This document shows positions 1-6,311 of a stretch of DNA of 11,274 bases, in pieces; the first letter of the stretch is position 1, and each line of letters opens with the position of its first letter. The position numbers and the translations under genes are program-made. Under the pieces are notes generated by a model. That model did no database searches. It was not told where the DNA came from and saw only the letters and a list, made by a program, of their open reading frames with translations. Origin of the DNA: Myxococcales bacterium (GTDB taxonomy: Bacteria; Myxococcota_A; Bradymonadia; Bradymonadales; Bradymonadaceae); the NCBI GenBank assembly GCA_007120915.1, contig SKMT01000713.1, positions 1 through 11,274 on the forward strand, in the 5' to 3' direction.

Positions 1-37
1 CAGATTGCACCTTGAATCCGGATTCGCCCCAGAACCA

Positions 38-60
38 CTGGCCGATGCATGTCCCTCGGA
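38..60. repeat. 23-bp direct repeat, copy 1
   Basis: The core GATGCATGTCCCTCGGA is found identically at 247-269; the identity covers 23 bases from the CTGG before it to the final A. The copies are 209 bp apart in the same orientation. In this copy the bases that follow complete a perfect inverted repeat. An exact 23-base match within 300 bp is not expected by chance, so the two copies probably share an origin or a binding function, which I cannot name. Confidence 0.75.
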
Positions 61-66
61 CATGCA
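46..66. repeat. Perfect 9-bp inverted repeat (hairpin or dyad)
   Basis: TGCATGTCC (46-54) and GGACATGCA (58-66) are exact reverse complements around a 3-nt loop CTC. There is no T-run on either side, so it is not a typical intrinsic terminator. It may be a protein-binding dyad or a small RNA or repeat-element stem. Confidence 0.6.
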
Positions 67-246
67 GTCAGGGGGGGGAGGTCACCCCGGATCGAGACCT
101 GCTCTGCGTTTGCGATCGGGGCGCTGACACCCGGGAATCCGGTTGGATGTCACCGGATGCAATCGGACTCGATTTCCGGGGCGATTCGGAGGTGGCAACA
201 GCCGGTCGCCAGCAGGCACCAAGAATCGATGTTTACCCCATAAATG

Positions 247-269
247 CTGGCCGATGCATGTCCCTCGGA
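247..269. repeat. 23-bp direct repeat, copy 2
   Basis: This is identical over 23 bases to 38-60. Here the sequence that follows is a G-run (GGGGGAGAGAG) and not the CATGCA that lets copy 1 fold, so the hairpin is not conserved. That argues the direct repeat, not the hairpin, is the shared unit. Confidence 0.75.
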
Positions 270-332
270 GGGGGAGAGAGCCGTACTGAATGGTGCCCAG
301 TCATCTCCTCGATGCCGGCAATATTTTCGACT

Positions 333-1634
333 TCAGATCAGACCGAGGGCGCGGGCGAGAAATGAGGCCATCTGCCCCCGGGTGACCGGATCTTGTCCGC
401 AGTAGGTGCGGTCACTACAGCCGTGGGTGATTTCGGCTTCGGCGAGTCGATCCGCTGCATCTTCGTAGTAGGCACCGTCTGTGTCGTCGAAGTAACTCTG
501 CGAAGCCGACCCAAGGTCGAAGCCGCGGGCCAGGAACACGGCCATCTGACCACGGGTGATGTCATCGTTGCCACAGTACTTGCCCGCCTCACATCCCTCG
601 GTGATCTCCGCTTCGGCCATACGATTGGCATAGTCTTCGAACCAGGCGCCATCGGTGTCGTTGAAATAGTTCTGGGTCGCCGCAGGAAGATCGAGTGCGC
701 GGGTCAGAAAGGCTGCCATCTGGCCGCGGGTGACCAGATCATCGGGACAGAATTTGGGACGAACACCTTCGTTACAGCCATCGGTGATTCCCTCTTCATA
801 CAGCGCGTCGATCGCCGGCTCGTGGACGCTACCGTCGTCGTCGGCGAAGTGGCCGTCAAAGGGGCTGGGGCCGAGGTTGTCGAGCAACATCTGCGGGGCA
901 TCCTGGACGGCACCGTCGGTGCACTGGTCAGCCGCATTTTCGATGTCGTAGTCCGAGCTGGTGAACTGATTCTGCTGATCGTCGGCCAGATGATACATGT
1001 AATCGTGCTCGTGCACGACGTGGGCAAGCCCGAAGGAGTGGCCCAGCTCGTGGACGGCGGCATTGGCAATCTGGCTGGGAGCAAATTCGTCGGCTCGATA
1101 GACGAAGGCGATGTTCGTCGCCCAACGATTATCGCAGTCCAGCGGAGCAACGCCGAGCCCGTCGAATTCGGAGTTGGAGGCGACGACGAGCATGGTGTAC
1201 GGCCCCGACGAGGGGCGATCGGTGGTAAACTGGACGTCGTACGGTGCAAAAGCGTCGTGAAGTTCGTCCATCACCACCTGGCGGCCCGATGGCTGATTGT
1301 AGGGCTCCCAGGTGATCGATTCTTCGCCGAAGAACGAATCGATGATTGATGATCGATTATTCGGAGCGTCGCTGCAGTACGTTTCATCAGGGCAGTCCGC
1401 AACGGTGACTCCATCGAAGTTCACGTAGATAACCTGGGTGTCATCAAGGGGCTGCTGGCGTTCGGCCACCTCGGCGTCGTCGGGAGGAATCACGTAGTCA
1501 TCGGTCAACGGAGGGGTCTCGACAAGAGCGTCGAGATCGAGGCATCCGACCATCACCAGTGATAACAACAACAGGATGAAAGCACGTCGTCGTATTCGAC
1601 GTATCATCAGGATGACCTTCATTGAAATCATCAT
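333..1634 (-). CDS. Lipoprotein matrixin-like zinc metalloprotease with three SLH-like repeats
   Basis: Predicted cell-surface protease of 433 aa. Residues 1-31 form a lipoprotein signal: basic stretch RRIRRR, hydrophobic LLLLSLVM, then Cys31 as the lipidation site. The central region contains HELGHSFGLAH (His195, Glu196, His199, His205), which fits the metzincin zinc motif HExxHxxGxxH; Met213 in DYMYH is a candidate Met-turn. The C-terminal third (about 262-433) holds three S-layer-homology-like repeats, each with an (I)TxGC...C...TRGQMA(x)FL(x)RA signature; such domains usually attach proteins to cell-wall polymers. I chose the ATG at 1634 because AGGAGG lies 11 nt upstream and the signal peptide follows; the same frame runs up to 1829 but those residues look non-coding. 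It stands alone, after a 349-nt gap. The substrate is unknown. Protease class is well supported; SLH assignment is good but the repeats are the cysteine-bearing variant. Confidence 0.88.
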   Translation of the reverse strand: MMISMKVILMIRRIRRRAFILLLLSLVMVGCLDLDALVETPPLTDDYVIPPDDAEVAERQQPLDDTQVIYVNFDGVTVADCPDETYCSDAPNNRSSIIDSFFGEESITWEPYNQPSGRQVVMDELHDAFAPYDVQFTTDRPSSGPYTMLVVASNSEFDGLGVAPLDCDNRWATNIAFVYRADEFAPSQIANAAVHELGHSFGLAHVVHEHDYMYHLADDQQNQFTSSDYDIENAADQCTDGAVQDAPQMLLDNLGPSPFDGHFADDDGSVHEPAIDALYEEGITDGCNEGVRPKFCPDDLVTRGQMAAFLTRALDLPAATQNYFNDTDGAWFEDYANRMAEAEITEGCEAGKYCGNDDITRGQMAVFLARGFDLGSASQSYFDDTDGAYYEDAADRLAEAEITHGCSDRTYCGQDPVTRGQMASFLARALGLI

Positions 1635-1645
1635 ATTTATCGTCG

Positions 1646-1651
1646 CCTCCT
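1646..1651 (-). promoter_or_regulatory. Ribosome binding site of the metalloprotease gene
   Basis: On the minus strand AGGAGG ends 11 nt before the ATG at 1634 and 14 nt before a second ATG at 1631. It shows that the gene starts here and not at the upstream in-frame codon at 1829. The next in-frame ATG (1622) would be 23 nt away, too far. Confidence 0.75.
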
Positions 1652-1949
1652 GGGCTAGCTCACGGAGGCGGCACTCAGGCAATCCAACAGAATTTCGACG
1701 TTCGCGCCTGCTTACGGAAACGAGTCTATTCCAACAGGTTTTGCGCGATGCCTGGTTGCAACAGCGTCCGAGACCGTCCTCCGCGAGTGACAATACACAT
1801 AGTGATTGTGCGCAAGAAATGCGACCCAACTCATTTTAGTGCCTATTGTGGCCCACCCCCGTTCCCGCAGAAGAGTGGCCAGGGTAAGGCCCCAGAAGCA
1901 CCGATCCCCCGGACCACTCACGCAACAATGCAACAGATCGGAACCGTCC

Positions 1950-1975
1950 CGAACCATCGCCATGCTCCGGGTTCG
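1950..1975 (-). terminator. Possible 3' stem-loop after the cysteine-rich gene
   Basis: CGAACC (1950-1955) pairs with GGTTCG (1970-1975) around a 14-nt loop, starting 8 nt after the stop codon at 1984-1986. No T-tract follows on the minus strand, so it may be an mRNA 3' structure or a coincidence and not an intrinsic terminator. Confidence 0.22.
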
Positions 1976-1983
1976 TGTTCCGT

Positions 1984-3654
1984 TCAGTCGTCCAGATACT
2001 CTTCGAGGTGTTCGATGCAGCCACCGGGCCCGTCGCCGGTGGTATCAGTCGGTCGGCCCGGGGAAGTGTCGTCCGAGCCGTTGCGCTTCAGATCACAGCA
2101 TTTCCACCGCCACTGTGCCCCCAACTGTAGCAGAGCAGCACGAACAGCATTTGTGGTCTGATGGCCTACACCCCAGCAGCGCGTCAGTTCTCGTTCGTCT
2201 CGCTCAAAATCTGCCAGGGTAAATTCGTCGAGCTCCAGCCCTTGTGTGACCATTGCGTGCTGATGACAGGAGGGGAGGTCCAGATCGGCGAGGGTGTGTT
2301 CGACAAAACGGGGGTCAAACAGGGTGCGAAGATTCGGCAACACCGGACAACGGCGGGCGAACACGGGCTGTTCGCTTTCGGGGCGCCCGGGAGTTTCTTC
2401 GGACGTGCCGTACCCATAGGTGGCCACCAGATTCTGTTCGGTGCAGTAGGTCATCCAGGCCAACTTGATATTTCGAGCCGCCGAATCATCCTGTCGGCTC
2501 TTTGCCCACTGCAACGCCGTTTCAATCGGGGCGTCCCGATCCAGTTGCGCCCCCTTACGGGTCGATTCTGAGAGAAGGAGTACCGCAACCGGGTCATCAC
2601 GGAGCTCGCCGCGGCAAAACAGATGACCCGTCGCATCGGTCTGGAAGGGACGCAACATCTCGTCGATACTCACCGGGCTGCATCCCTCGCGCAGCCCACC
2701 CGACTTCAACGTCACCGTCTCCGCGACCTGTTCGATCTCTTCGACCAGCCCCTCGAACGCCTCCGGGTCATCGGCCAGCGCCGCAATATGCGCATGCAGC
2801 GTCAGCCCTTCGTCGGGTTCGGCAAAATGACGCCACAACGCACGACGAATTCGAAGCAGAAGACCACTTCTGGACGTCGGATTGCGGATTCCGAAATCCC
2901 GCTGTACGTCGCTTCCCTCGATGCAGCACTTCTCATTGTCAGGGTCAATAATGGTGCGCAGCATCGACAATTCTACGGCTTTCCAGAACTGTCGCTCCTC
3001 GGCTTTGTCGCGCTGTTCGAGAAGCTGTCGTACCGCCGCACGGCGGCATTCGTCCAGCCGGTGGGCGAACAACACGAACGGGAAGCCCTGAAAGGAAATC
3101 TGGCGGCCACAGTAGGTTCCCGGCTTCTGCTTCATCTGGCCATCATGTCCCATCATTGCGGCCACTTCGCCGGTCTCGTCGCACGACGGTCCACCGAGCG
3201 TCGAGATATTGCCCACCGGCCCGTCACCATGAGGGGCAAAGTCCCACACCGCCGGGTATCCCTGGTTGAGCGCCCGAATAACGTTCCGGGCTTCCGGGTC
3301 ATCGATGTCGTCTTCGATACGCTTCTGAAGTGGTTTCTTGCCAAAAATATCGCCGTTGGAGCACCCGTACAGCGCCGTGGGAATCAACACTGCCTGGCGA
3401 AGTGGCTCTTCCACACCGGTCAAAAACACCCCGGCGGTGCGACACAACTCGCTGAGCACCGACACCCCGGCCCGTTCAATCACCGCGTTGTGCACCTGAA
3501 CCGCCCGGTGATGGATGTGATCGATATGCCTGGAGAGCCGCCGTGTTGCCTGATGCATCTGCTTGCGGCGCCGATGTTCACACAGCGACACCACCGACGC
3601 ATCAGAATCGGGCAACCCCGGTGGCCGAGAACCTGAACCATCATTGTGGCACAT
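1984..3654 (-). CDS. Cysteine-rich protein of unknown function, 556 aa
   Basis: I do not recognise this protein. It has no signal peptide or membrane segment and is probably cytoplasmic. It carries 18 cysteines in 556 residues, including two CC pairs (243-244 and 519-520), but they do not form a clean repeated CxxC pattern. Other visible features are an aromatic segment QGFPFVLFAHRLDECRR near 189-205, a charged helical stretch that follows it (to about 230), another acidic stretch near 297-312, and an acidic tail ending in EEYLDD. The frame is open up to a TTG at 3750, but that codon has no ribosome binding site; the ATG at 3654 has AAGGA 7 nt upstream and was chosen. It lies 161 nt downstream of pgeF, so it could be read from that operon or from its own promoter. 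Coding is supported by length and a well-placed RBS; function is open. Confidence 0.75.
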   Translation of the reverse strand: MCHNDGSGSRPPGLPDSDASVVSLCEHRRRKQMHQATRRLSRHIDHIHHRAVQVHNAVIERAGVSVLSELCRTAGVFLTGVEEPLRQAVLIPTALYGCSNGDIFGKKPLQKRIEDDIDDPEARNVIRALNQGYPAVWDFAPHGDGPVGNISTLGGPSCDETGEVAAMMGHDGQMKQKPGTYCGRQISFQGFPFVLFAHRLDECRRAAVRQLLEQRDKAEERQFWKAVELSMLRTIIDPDNEKCCIEGSDVQRDFGIRNPTSRSGLLLRIRRALWRHFAEPDEGLTLHAHIAALADDPEAFEGLVEEIEQVAETVTLKSGGLREGCSPVSIDEMLRPFQTDATGHLFCRGELRDDPVAVLLLSESTRKGAQLDRDAPIETALQWAKSRQDDSAARNIKLAWMTYCTEQNLVATYGYGTSEETPGRPESEQPVFARRCPVLPNLRTLFDPRFVEHTLADLDLPSCHQHAMVTQGLELDEFTLADFERDERELTRCWGVGHQTTNAVRAALLQLGAQWRWKCCDLKRNGSDDTSPGRPTDTTGDGPGGCIEHLEEYLDD

Positions 3655-3661
3655 GGATGAG

Positions 3662-3666
3662 TCCTT
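3662..3666 (-). promoter_or_regulatory. Ribosome binding site that sets the start of the cysteine-rich gene
   Basis: AAGGA on the minus strand ends 7 nt before the ATG at 3654. The longer in-frame start (TTG at 3750) has nothing comparable, so this site decides for the 556-aa form over a 588-aa form. Confidence 0.65.
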
Positions 3667-3774
3667 GCCGCAGTACTCGTTCTTCTGCAGACCGACCGAA
3701 CCCGAGGCCGGAACGACCCGCCACGGATTGAACAACTCCGTTGGGTGCAACGAACGAGTGGAAACGCAACATTC

Positions 3775-3807
3775 CCGGCTGCTTCGGGCAATTCATCGAC
3801 CAGCCGG
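3775..3807 (-). terminator. Possible 3' stem-loop after pgeF
   Basis: CCGGCTG (3775-3781) and CAGCCGG (3801-3807) are exact reverse complements around a 19-nt loop, and the stem begins 8 nt after the pgeF stop (3816-3818). No T-tract follows on the minus strand. It could weaken read-through into the next gene or protect the mRNA end; I do not claim a full intrinsic terminator. Confidence 0.3.
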
Positions 3808-3815
3808 TTTTGCGG

Positions 3816-4616
3816 TCACTCCCCGCGCAGCCATATTGCAGTGGCCATCCGGCCGGTCGTCCCGTCGCGACGATACGAGAAAAACCGCTCATCGTCGCTG
3901 TACGTGCAGCCCCCGTGGGCGAACACCGCCTCCACACCTGCGGAGCGAAGCCGCCGCCGCGCCAGCCCCACCAGATCGGCGACCCAACGATCATCGGGGT
4001 TGAATGGCGACGGCTGGAAGTGCCCATCCGCACCGGCGTCGTTGCTCACGAATTGCTCCCGCACCTCTTCGCCAACCTCGAACACATCGGCCCCGATCGC
4101 CGGGCCCAGCCAGGCGATCAACTCCCCGGGGGAGGTATCCATCGCCCGTACCGTCGCCTCCAGAACTCCGGCGGCCAACCCTCGCCAACCGGCATGGGCA
4201 GCGGCGACCACAGTCCCACCACGATCAGACAGCAACACCGGAAGACAATCCGCCGTCAGCACAACACATCCCAGCGACGGGGTGCGACTGACGCAGGCGT
4301 CCGCCTCCACAGCGCCTTCGCTTTCGGCGACGTCTTCTGCCCGCACCACGTCGGTTCCGTGCACCTGCGACAGCCAACACATCTGCACATCATCGCCGAC
4401 AAACTGCATGAAACGCCGCCGGTTTTGCTCGACCGCCCCCGGATCGTCGCCGACGTGTAGGCCCAGATTAAAGCTGTCGAAGGGCGCCGAACTGCCTCCG
4501 CCACAACGCGTTGTCGACACAGCCCCGACATTTCGGTGCACCGGGGTCGGAATCGACCCGCCACAGCCTCCCGATGGCCAATGAAGCGCAAGCGCCTTCT
4601 TCGCCTCGTCGTTCAT
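3816..4616 (-). CDS. pgeF: PgeF/YfiH family protein (peptidoglycan editing factor, formerly 'polyphenol oxidase/laccase domain')
   Basis: This is a 266-aa cytoplasmic enzyme of the multicopper-oxidase-like YfiH/YlmD family. Members have been shown to act as purine nucleoside phosphorylases, and PgeF in E. coli removes wrongly built UDP-MurNAc-L-Ser precursors. Family landmarks appear in order: STTRCGG (34-40), FNLGLHVGDD (49-58), QVHGTDV (84-90), TADCLPVLL (121-129), AAAHAGWRG (138-146), LGPAIG (170-175) and FFSYRRDG with TGR (245-256). His86, Cys124 and His141 are the expected zinc ligands. Length is typical. Its ATG (4616-4614) overlaps the msrA stop in an ATGA, and GGGGGGA lies just upstream, so translation is likely coupled to msrA. 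The family call is very secure; which activity dominates here is not shown. Confidence 0.93.
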   Translation of the reverse strand: MNDEAKKALALHWPSGGCGGSIPTPVHRNVGAVSTTRCGGGSSAPFDSFNLGLHVGDDPGAVEQNRRRFMQFVGDDVQMCWLSQVHGTDVVRAEDVAESEGAVEADACVSRTPSLGCVVLTADCLPVLLSDRGGTVVAAAHAGWRGLAAGVLEATVRAMDTSPGELIAWLGPAIGADVFEVGEEVREQFVSNDAGADGHFQPSPFNPDDRWVADLVGLARRRLRSAGVEAVFAHGGCTYSDDERFFSYRRDGTTGRMATAIWLRGE

Positions 4617-5281
4617 TCGTCCCCCCAGGTCTCGCGCAGAAAGCCTGCACGCCCCGACCCCTCGTAATACTGCTGATAGTGCTCCGGGTTCTTCCGATAA
4701 TACTCCTGGTGATAGTCCTCGGCGATCCAGAACGTCGATGCCGGCTCGATTTCGGTGACCACCGGATCGTCGAAGGGCCCCTGCTCATCCAACGTTTGCC
4801 GCGAATCGCGGGCAGCCTGCTTCTGGTCGTCGTCGTGATAAAACAGGAAGGTGCGGTAATGATCGCCCCGATCGGCGAATTGCCCGCCGTCGTCGGTGGG
4901 ATCGATGCTTCGCCAGAACACCTCCAGCAGCTCACCATAGGAGATGCGGTCGGCGTCGAATCGAATTTCGACCGCCTCGACGTGATCTGTCTGCCCGGAG
5001 CTGACCTGCTCATAGGTCGGCTCCTCCATGTCGCCGCCGGTGTAGCCGACGACCGTGGAGTCGACGCCGTCCAACTCATCGAAGGGCGGCTGCATGCACC
5101 AGAAACACCCGCCGGCGAAGGTGGCGACGTCGAGTTGCTGTTCTGTATCGGCGGCCTCGGAGCGCTGTGTCGGCTCATCGGGCGAGGACTGACAGCCCCA
5201 CAGCAGCACTGACACCACCATCGCGCAGATCAGTGCCGCCAACCGAATCATGACCGTCACTGTGGGCTGGTCTTTACCCAT
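4613..5281 (-). CDS. msrA: Peptide methionine sulfoxide reductase MsrA, predicted lipoprotein
   Basis: MsrA reduces methionine-S-sulfoxide in proteins back to methionine. The catalytic motif GGCFWC lies at 57-62 with catalytic Cys59; other family landmarks are VVGYTGG (77-83), PTYEQVSSGQTDHVEAVE (88-105), ISYGELLEVFWRSIDPT (113-129), the D.G.Q..DRG.HYR block (131-143), and FW.AEDYHQEYY (184-195). The N-terminus has a hydrophobic stretch ending in LLWGC, so Cys30 is a probable lipidation site, placing the enzyme in the periplasm. After processing the only cysteines besides Cys30 are 59 and 62, so the recycling disulfide would be CxxC and not involve a C-terminal Cys. I use the ATG at 5281, 3 nt after the upstream stop; an ATG at 5251 would still keep the whole signal peptide. 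It is the middle gene of the agmX-like/msrA/pgeF operon. Confidence 0.95.
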   Translation of the reverse strand: MGKDQPTVTVMIRLAALICAMVVSVLLWGCQSSPDEPTQRSEAADTEQQLDVATFAGGCFWCMQPPFDELDGVDSTVVGYTGGDMEEPTYEQVSSGQTDHVEAVEIRFDADRISYGELLEVFWRSIDPTDDGGQFADRGDHYRTFLFYHDDDQKQAARDSRQTLDEQGPFDDPVVTEIEPASTFWIAEDYHQEYYRKNPEHYQQYYEGSGRAGFLRETWGDE

Positions 5282-5284
5282 CTC

Positions 5285-6043
5285 TCAGTCCAATTTCTCA
5301 AGGTCACGCTTCGAGTCCAACTGCTCGACTTGAAATGTCACGGTGGAATCAACCTGACAGACACGGCCCCCGTCAGTTTCCGGAAAGCTCATCCGATCGG
5401 TAACACGGACCATGCACTGCTCCGCATCTTCGTTATCCAGCGTTGACTCCTCCATAGAGACGCTGGGCACGTCTCCCGAGGGAGCAACGACCCAGCTAAG
5501 CTCTACGCGACCACCGTCGTCGTCCTCGCTCAGTGTACTCTCATAGCAGTGCTGCATCTGACGCCAGTTTTGTCGAACAATGCGGGCGACGATTGCCTCT
5601 TCGCATCCTCCGTCTACCTCGAATTCCTCAACGTCGAACTCTACGGCCACATCGGGACGATCGGGGTGATCGGACTGGTCGAGACCACAGCGGGTCGTGT
5701 CCTCTCCGTGTTCTGGTGGGCATCTTTCCTGGCCGGCTTCCTCCTCGTCGTCGAGCGCAGTCAGCGAGCCTTGGCCAGGGGAGTCCTGGGCGCCGGGCTC
5801 CATCGCCGCGATGGCCGCTTCGTCGGGCAGTTCGTCCGCCTTTTCGTCTTCGTCGTCGGTATCATCGCCGTCGTCGGCCTTTTCGTCCTCATCGTCATCG
5901 GCCTCATCGTCCTCTTGCTGCGACGTCACCTCCGGTTGTTGTTCGTCATCGTCGCCGCTTTCATCAGCGACGGCGACCACCCCAGTCAGTGCCACCAGGG
6001 CAACTGTCGCAACCAGCAATACACCACGTACGCTCGAACTCAT
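5285..6043 (-). CDS. Secreted acidic protein with an AgmX/PglI-type C-terminal domain
   Basis: A 252-aa periplasmic protein. Residues 1-26 are a Sec signal peptide ending in AVA before Asp27. Residues 27-75 are an acidic linker (30 of 49 are Asp or Glu) with DEDEKAD occurring twice. A Gln/Gly/Pro-bearing linker with Cys pairs follows. Residues about 147-243 match the AgmX/PglI C-terminal domain known from myxobacterial gliding-motility and related proteins: QNWRQMQHCYE, then G.VELSWVV.PSGDV, STL, EQCM, SFPETDGG, and a final TVTFQV strand. The two Cys in HCYE and EQCM are typical of the family. The start is the ATG at 6043, preceded by AGAGGAG with 6 nt spacing; an ATG at 6064 lacks this. It heads the operon with msrA and pgeF and faces the lipoprotein/receptor pair. 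Family members usually have a cytoplasmic or membrane N-terminus; here it is replaced by a signal peptide. Its exact role is unknown. Confidence 0.82.
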   Translation of the reverse strand: MSSSVRGVLLVATVALVALTGVVAVADESGDDDEQQPEVTSQQEDDEADDDEDEKADDGDDTDDEDEKADELPDEAAIAAMEPGAQDSPGQGSLTALDDEEEAGQERCPPEHGEDTTRCGLDQSDHPDRPDVAVEFDVEEFEVDGGCEEAIVARIVRQNWRQMQHCYESTLSEDDDGGRVELSWVVAPSGDVPSVSMEESTLDNEDAEQCMVRVTDRMSFPETDGGRVCQVDSTVTFQVEQLDSKRDLEKLD

Positions 6044-6049
6044 TGAGTT

Positions 6050-6056
6050 CTCCTCT
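6050..6056 (-). promoter_or_regulatory. Ribosome binding site of the AgmX-like gene
   Basis: AGAGGAG on the minus strand is 6 nt before the ATG at 6043, whose product begins directly with a Sec signal peptide. It rules against the in-frame ATG at 6064, which would place this motif inside the coding region. Confidence 0.75.
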
Positions 6057-6237
6057 GTCCACATCCATCATCGTTCATTCATCGCCCGTCACCCTAACAG
6101 CGACACGACGACAATTCGACCCGCCGGCCCCCGTCCCATCCGTAAAAATCCGAACACCACCCGGGATGACAATTCCCTCGACGCGTCAACATGCGAACGT
6201 TGAACCGCATCGTCTCTCCGGGCATGCTGTGGCGGTG

Positions 6238-6257
6238 GGACAGCAGTTTCACTGTCC
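6238..6257. repeat. Operator-like dyad in the divergent region
   Basis: GGACAG (6238-6243) and CTGTCC (6252-6257) are exact reverse complements separated by 8 nt. With a one-base bulge the pairing continues to GTG/CAC on the outside. The symmetry and position, 55 nt before the lipoprotein start, fit a binding site for a dimeric regulator, but no regulator gene is in the window. Confidence 0.3.
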
Positions 6258-6311
6258 ACAACTGGCTCAAACCTGGTGGAATTCACAGTGACCATCACGC
6301 CGGGCAAACCT

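Larger units (their letters stand above)
1..332. other. Intergenic region with short repeats, no credible gene
   Basis: No convincing coding region is visible. The reading frames that cross it start with weak codons, lack a ribosome binding site and give low-complexity translations without known motifs. It holds a 23-bp direct repeat (38-60 and 247-269), a hairpin formed around the first copy (46-66), a 12-bp perfect palindrome GAATCCGGATTC (14-25) and a run of eight G (71-78). It lies downstream of the metalloprotease gene, whose stop is at 333-335. I see no stem followed by a T-tract that would be a clear terminator for that gene on the minus strand. Confidence 0.6.
1635..1983. other. 349-nt intergenic region between two minus-strand genes
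   Basis: It must hold the promoter of the metalloprotease gene, but I see no clear -35/-10 pair on the minus strand. The stretch around 1795-1830 is relatively AT-rich and is the best place to look. Next to the cysteine-rich gene it contains a 6-bp stem (1950-1955 with 1970-1975). Open reading frames that cross it on either strand have no ribosome binding site or recognisable motif. Confidence 0.5.
6044..6311. promoter_or_regulatory. Divergent promoter region between the agmX-like operon and the lipoprotein/receptor operon
   Basis: This 268-nt region separates two outward-facing operons and must carry at least one promoter in each direction. I find no pair close to a sigma-70 consensus. It contains a dyad GGACAG-N8-CTGTCC (6238-6257) and an 11-bp near-repeat GAYGACAATTC (6107-6117 and 6165-6175, one mismatch). 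On the minus strand AGAGGAG (6050-6056) is the ribosome binding site of the AgmX-like gene. In-frame GTG codons at 6276 and 6288 would lengthen the plus-strand lipoprotein into this region. Confidence 0.6.

Noticed and set aside
71..78. Run of eight G as a possible G-quadruplex or phase-variable tract
   Set aside because: Only one run of this size is present with no further G-tracts at close spacing, and it is not within or before a credible gene.
12..365. A possible 117-aa plus-strand gene at the left end
   Set aside because: It starts with TTG, has no ribosome binding site, gives no recognisable sequence and runs over the end of the metalloprotease gene.
393..1349. A 318-codon plus-strand open frame opposite the metalloprotease gene
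   Set aside because: Its hydrophobic, Val/Gly-rich translation mirrors the antisense of the SLH repeats; the minus-strand frame has the HExxHxxGxxH motif and the lipoprotein signal.
1635..1829. N-terminal extension of the metalloprotease up to an in-frame start at 1829
   Set aside because: It would put 65 residues in front of a lipoprotein signal peptide and ignore the AGGAGG at 1646-1651.
2623..3636. A 337-codon plus-strand open frame opposite the cysteine-rich gene
   Set aside because: It has no ribosome binding site, and its translation has an Arg/His/Pro-rich composition typical of reversed GC-rich coding sequence. Because the opposite gene is itself unrecognised this is less certain than the other cases.
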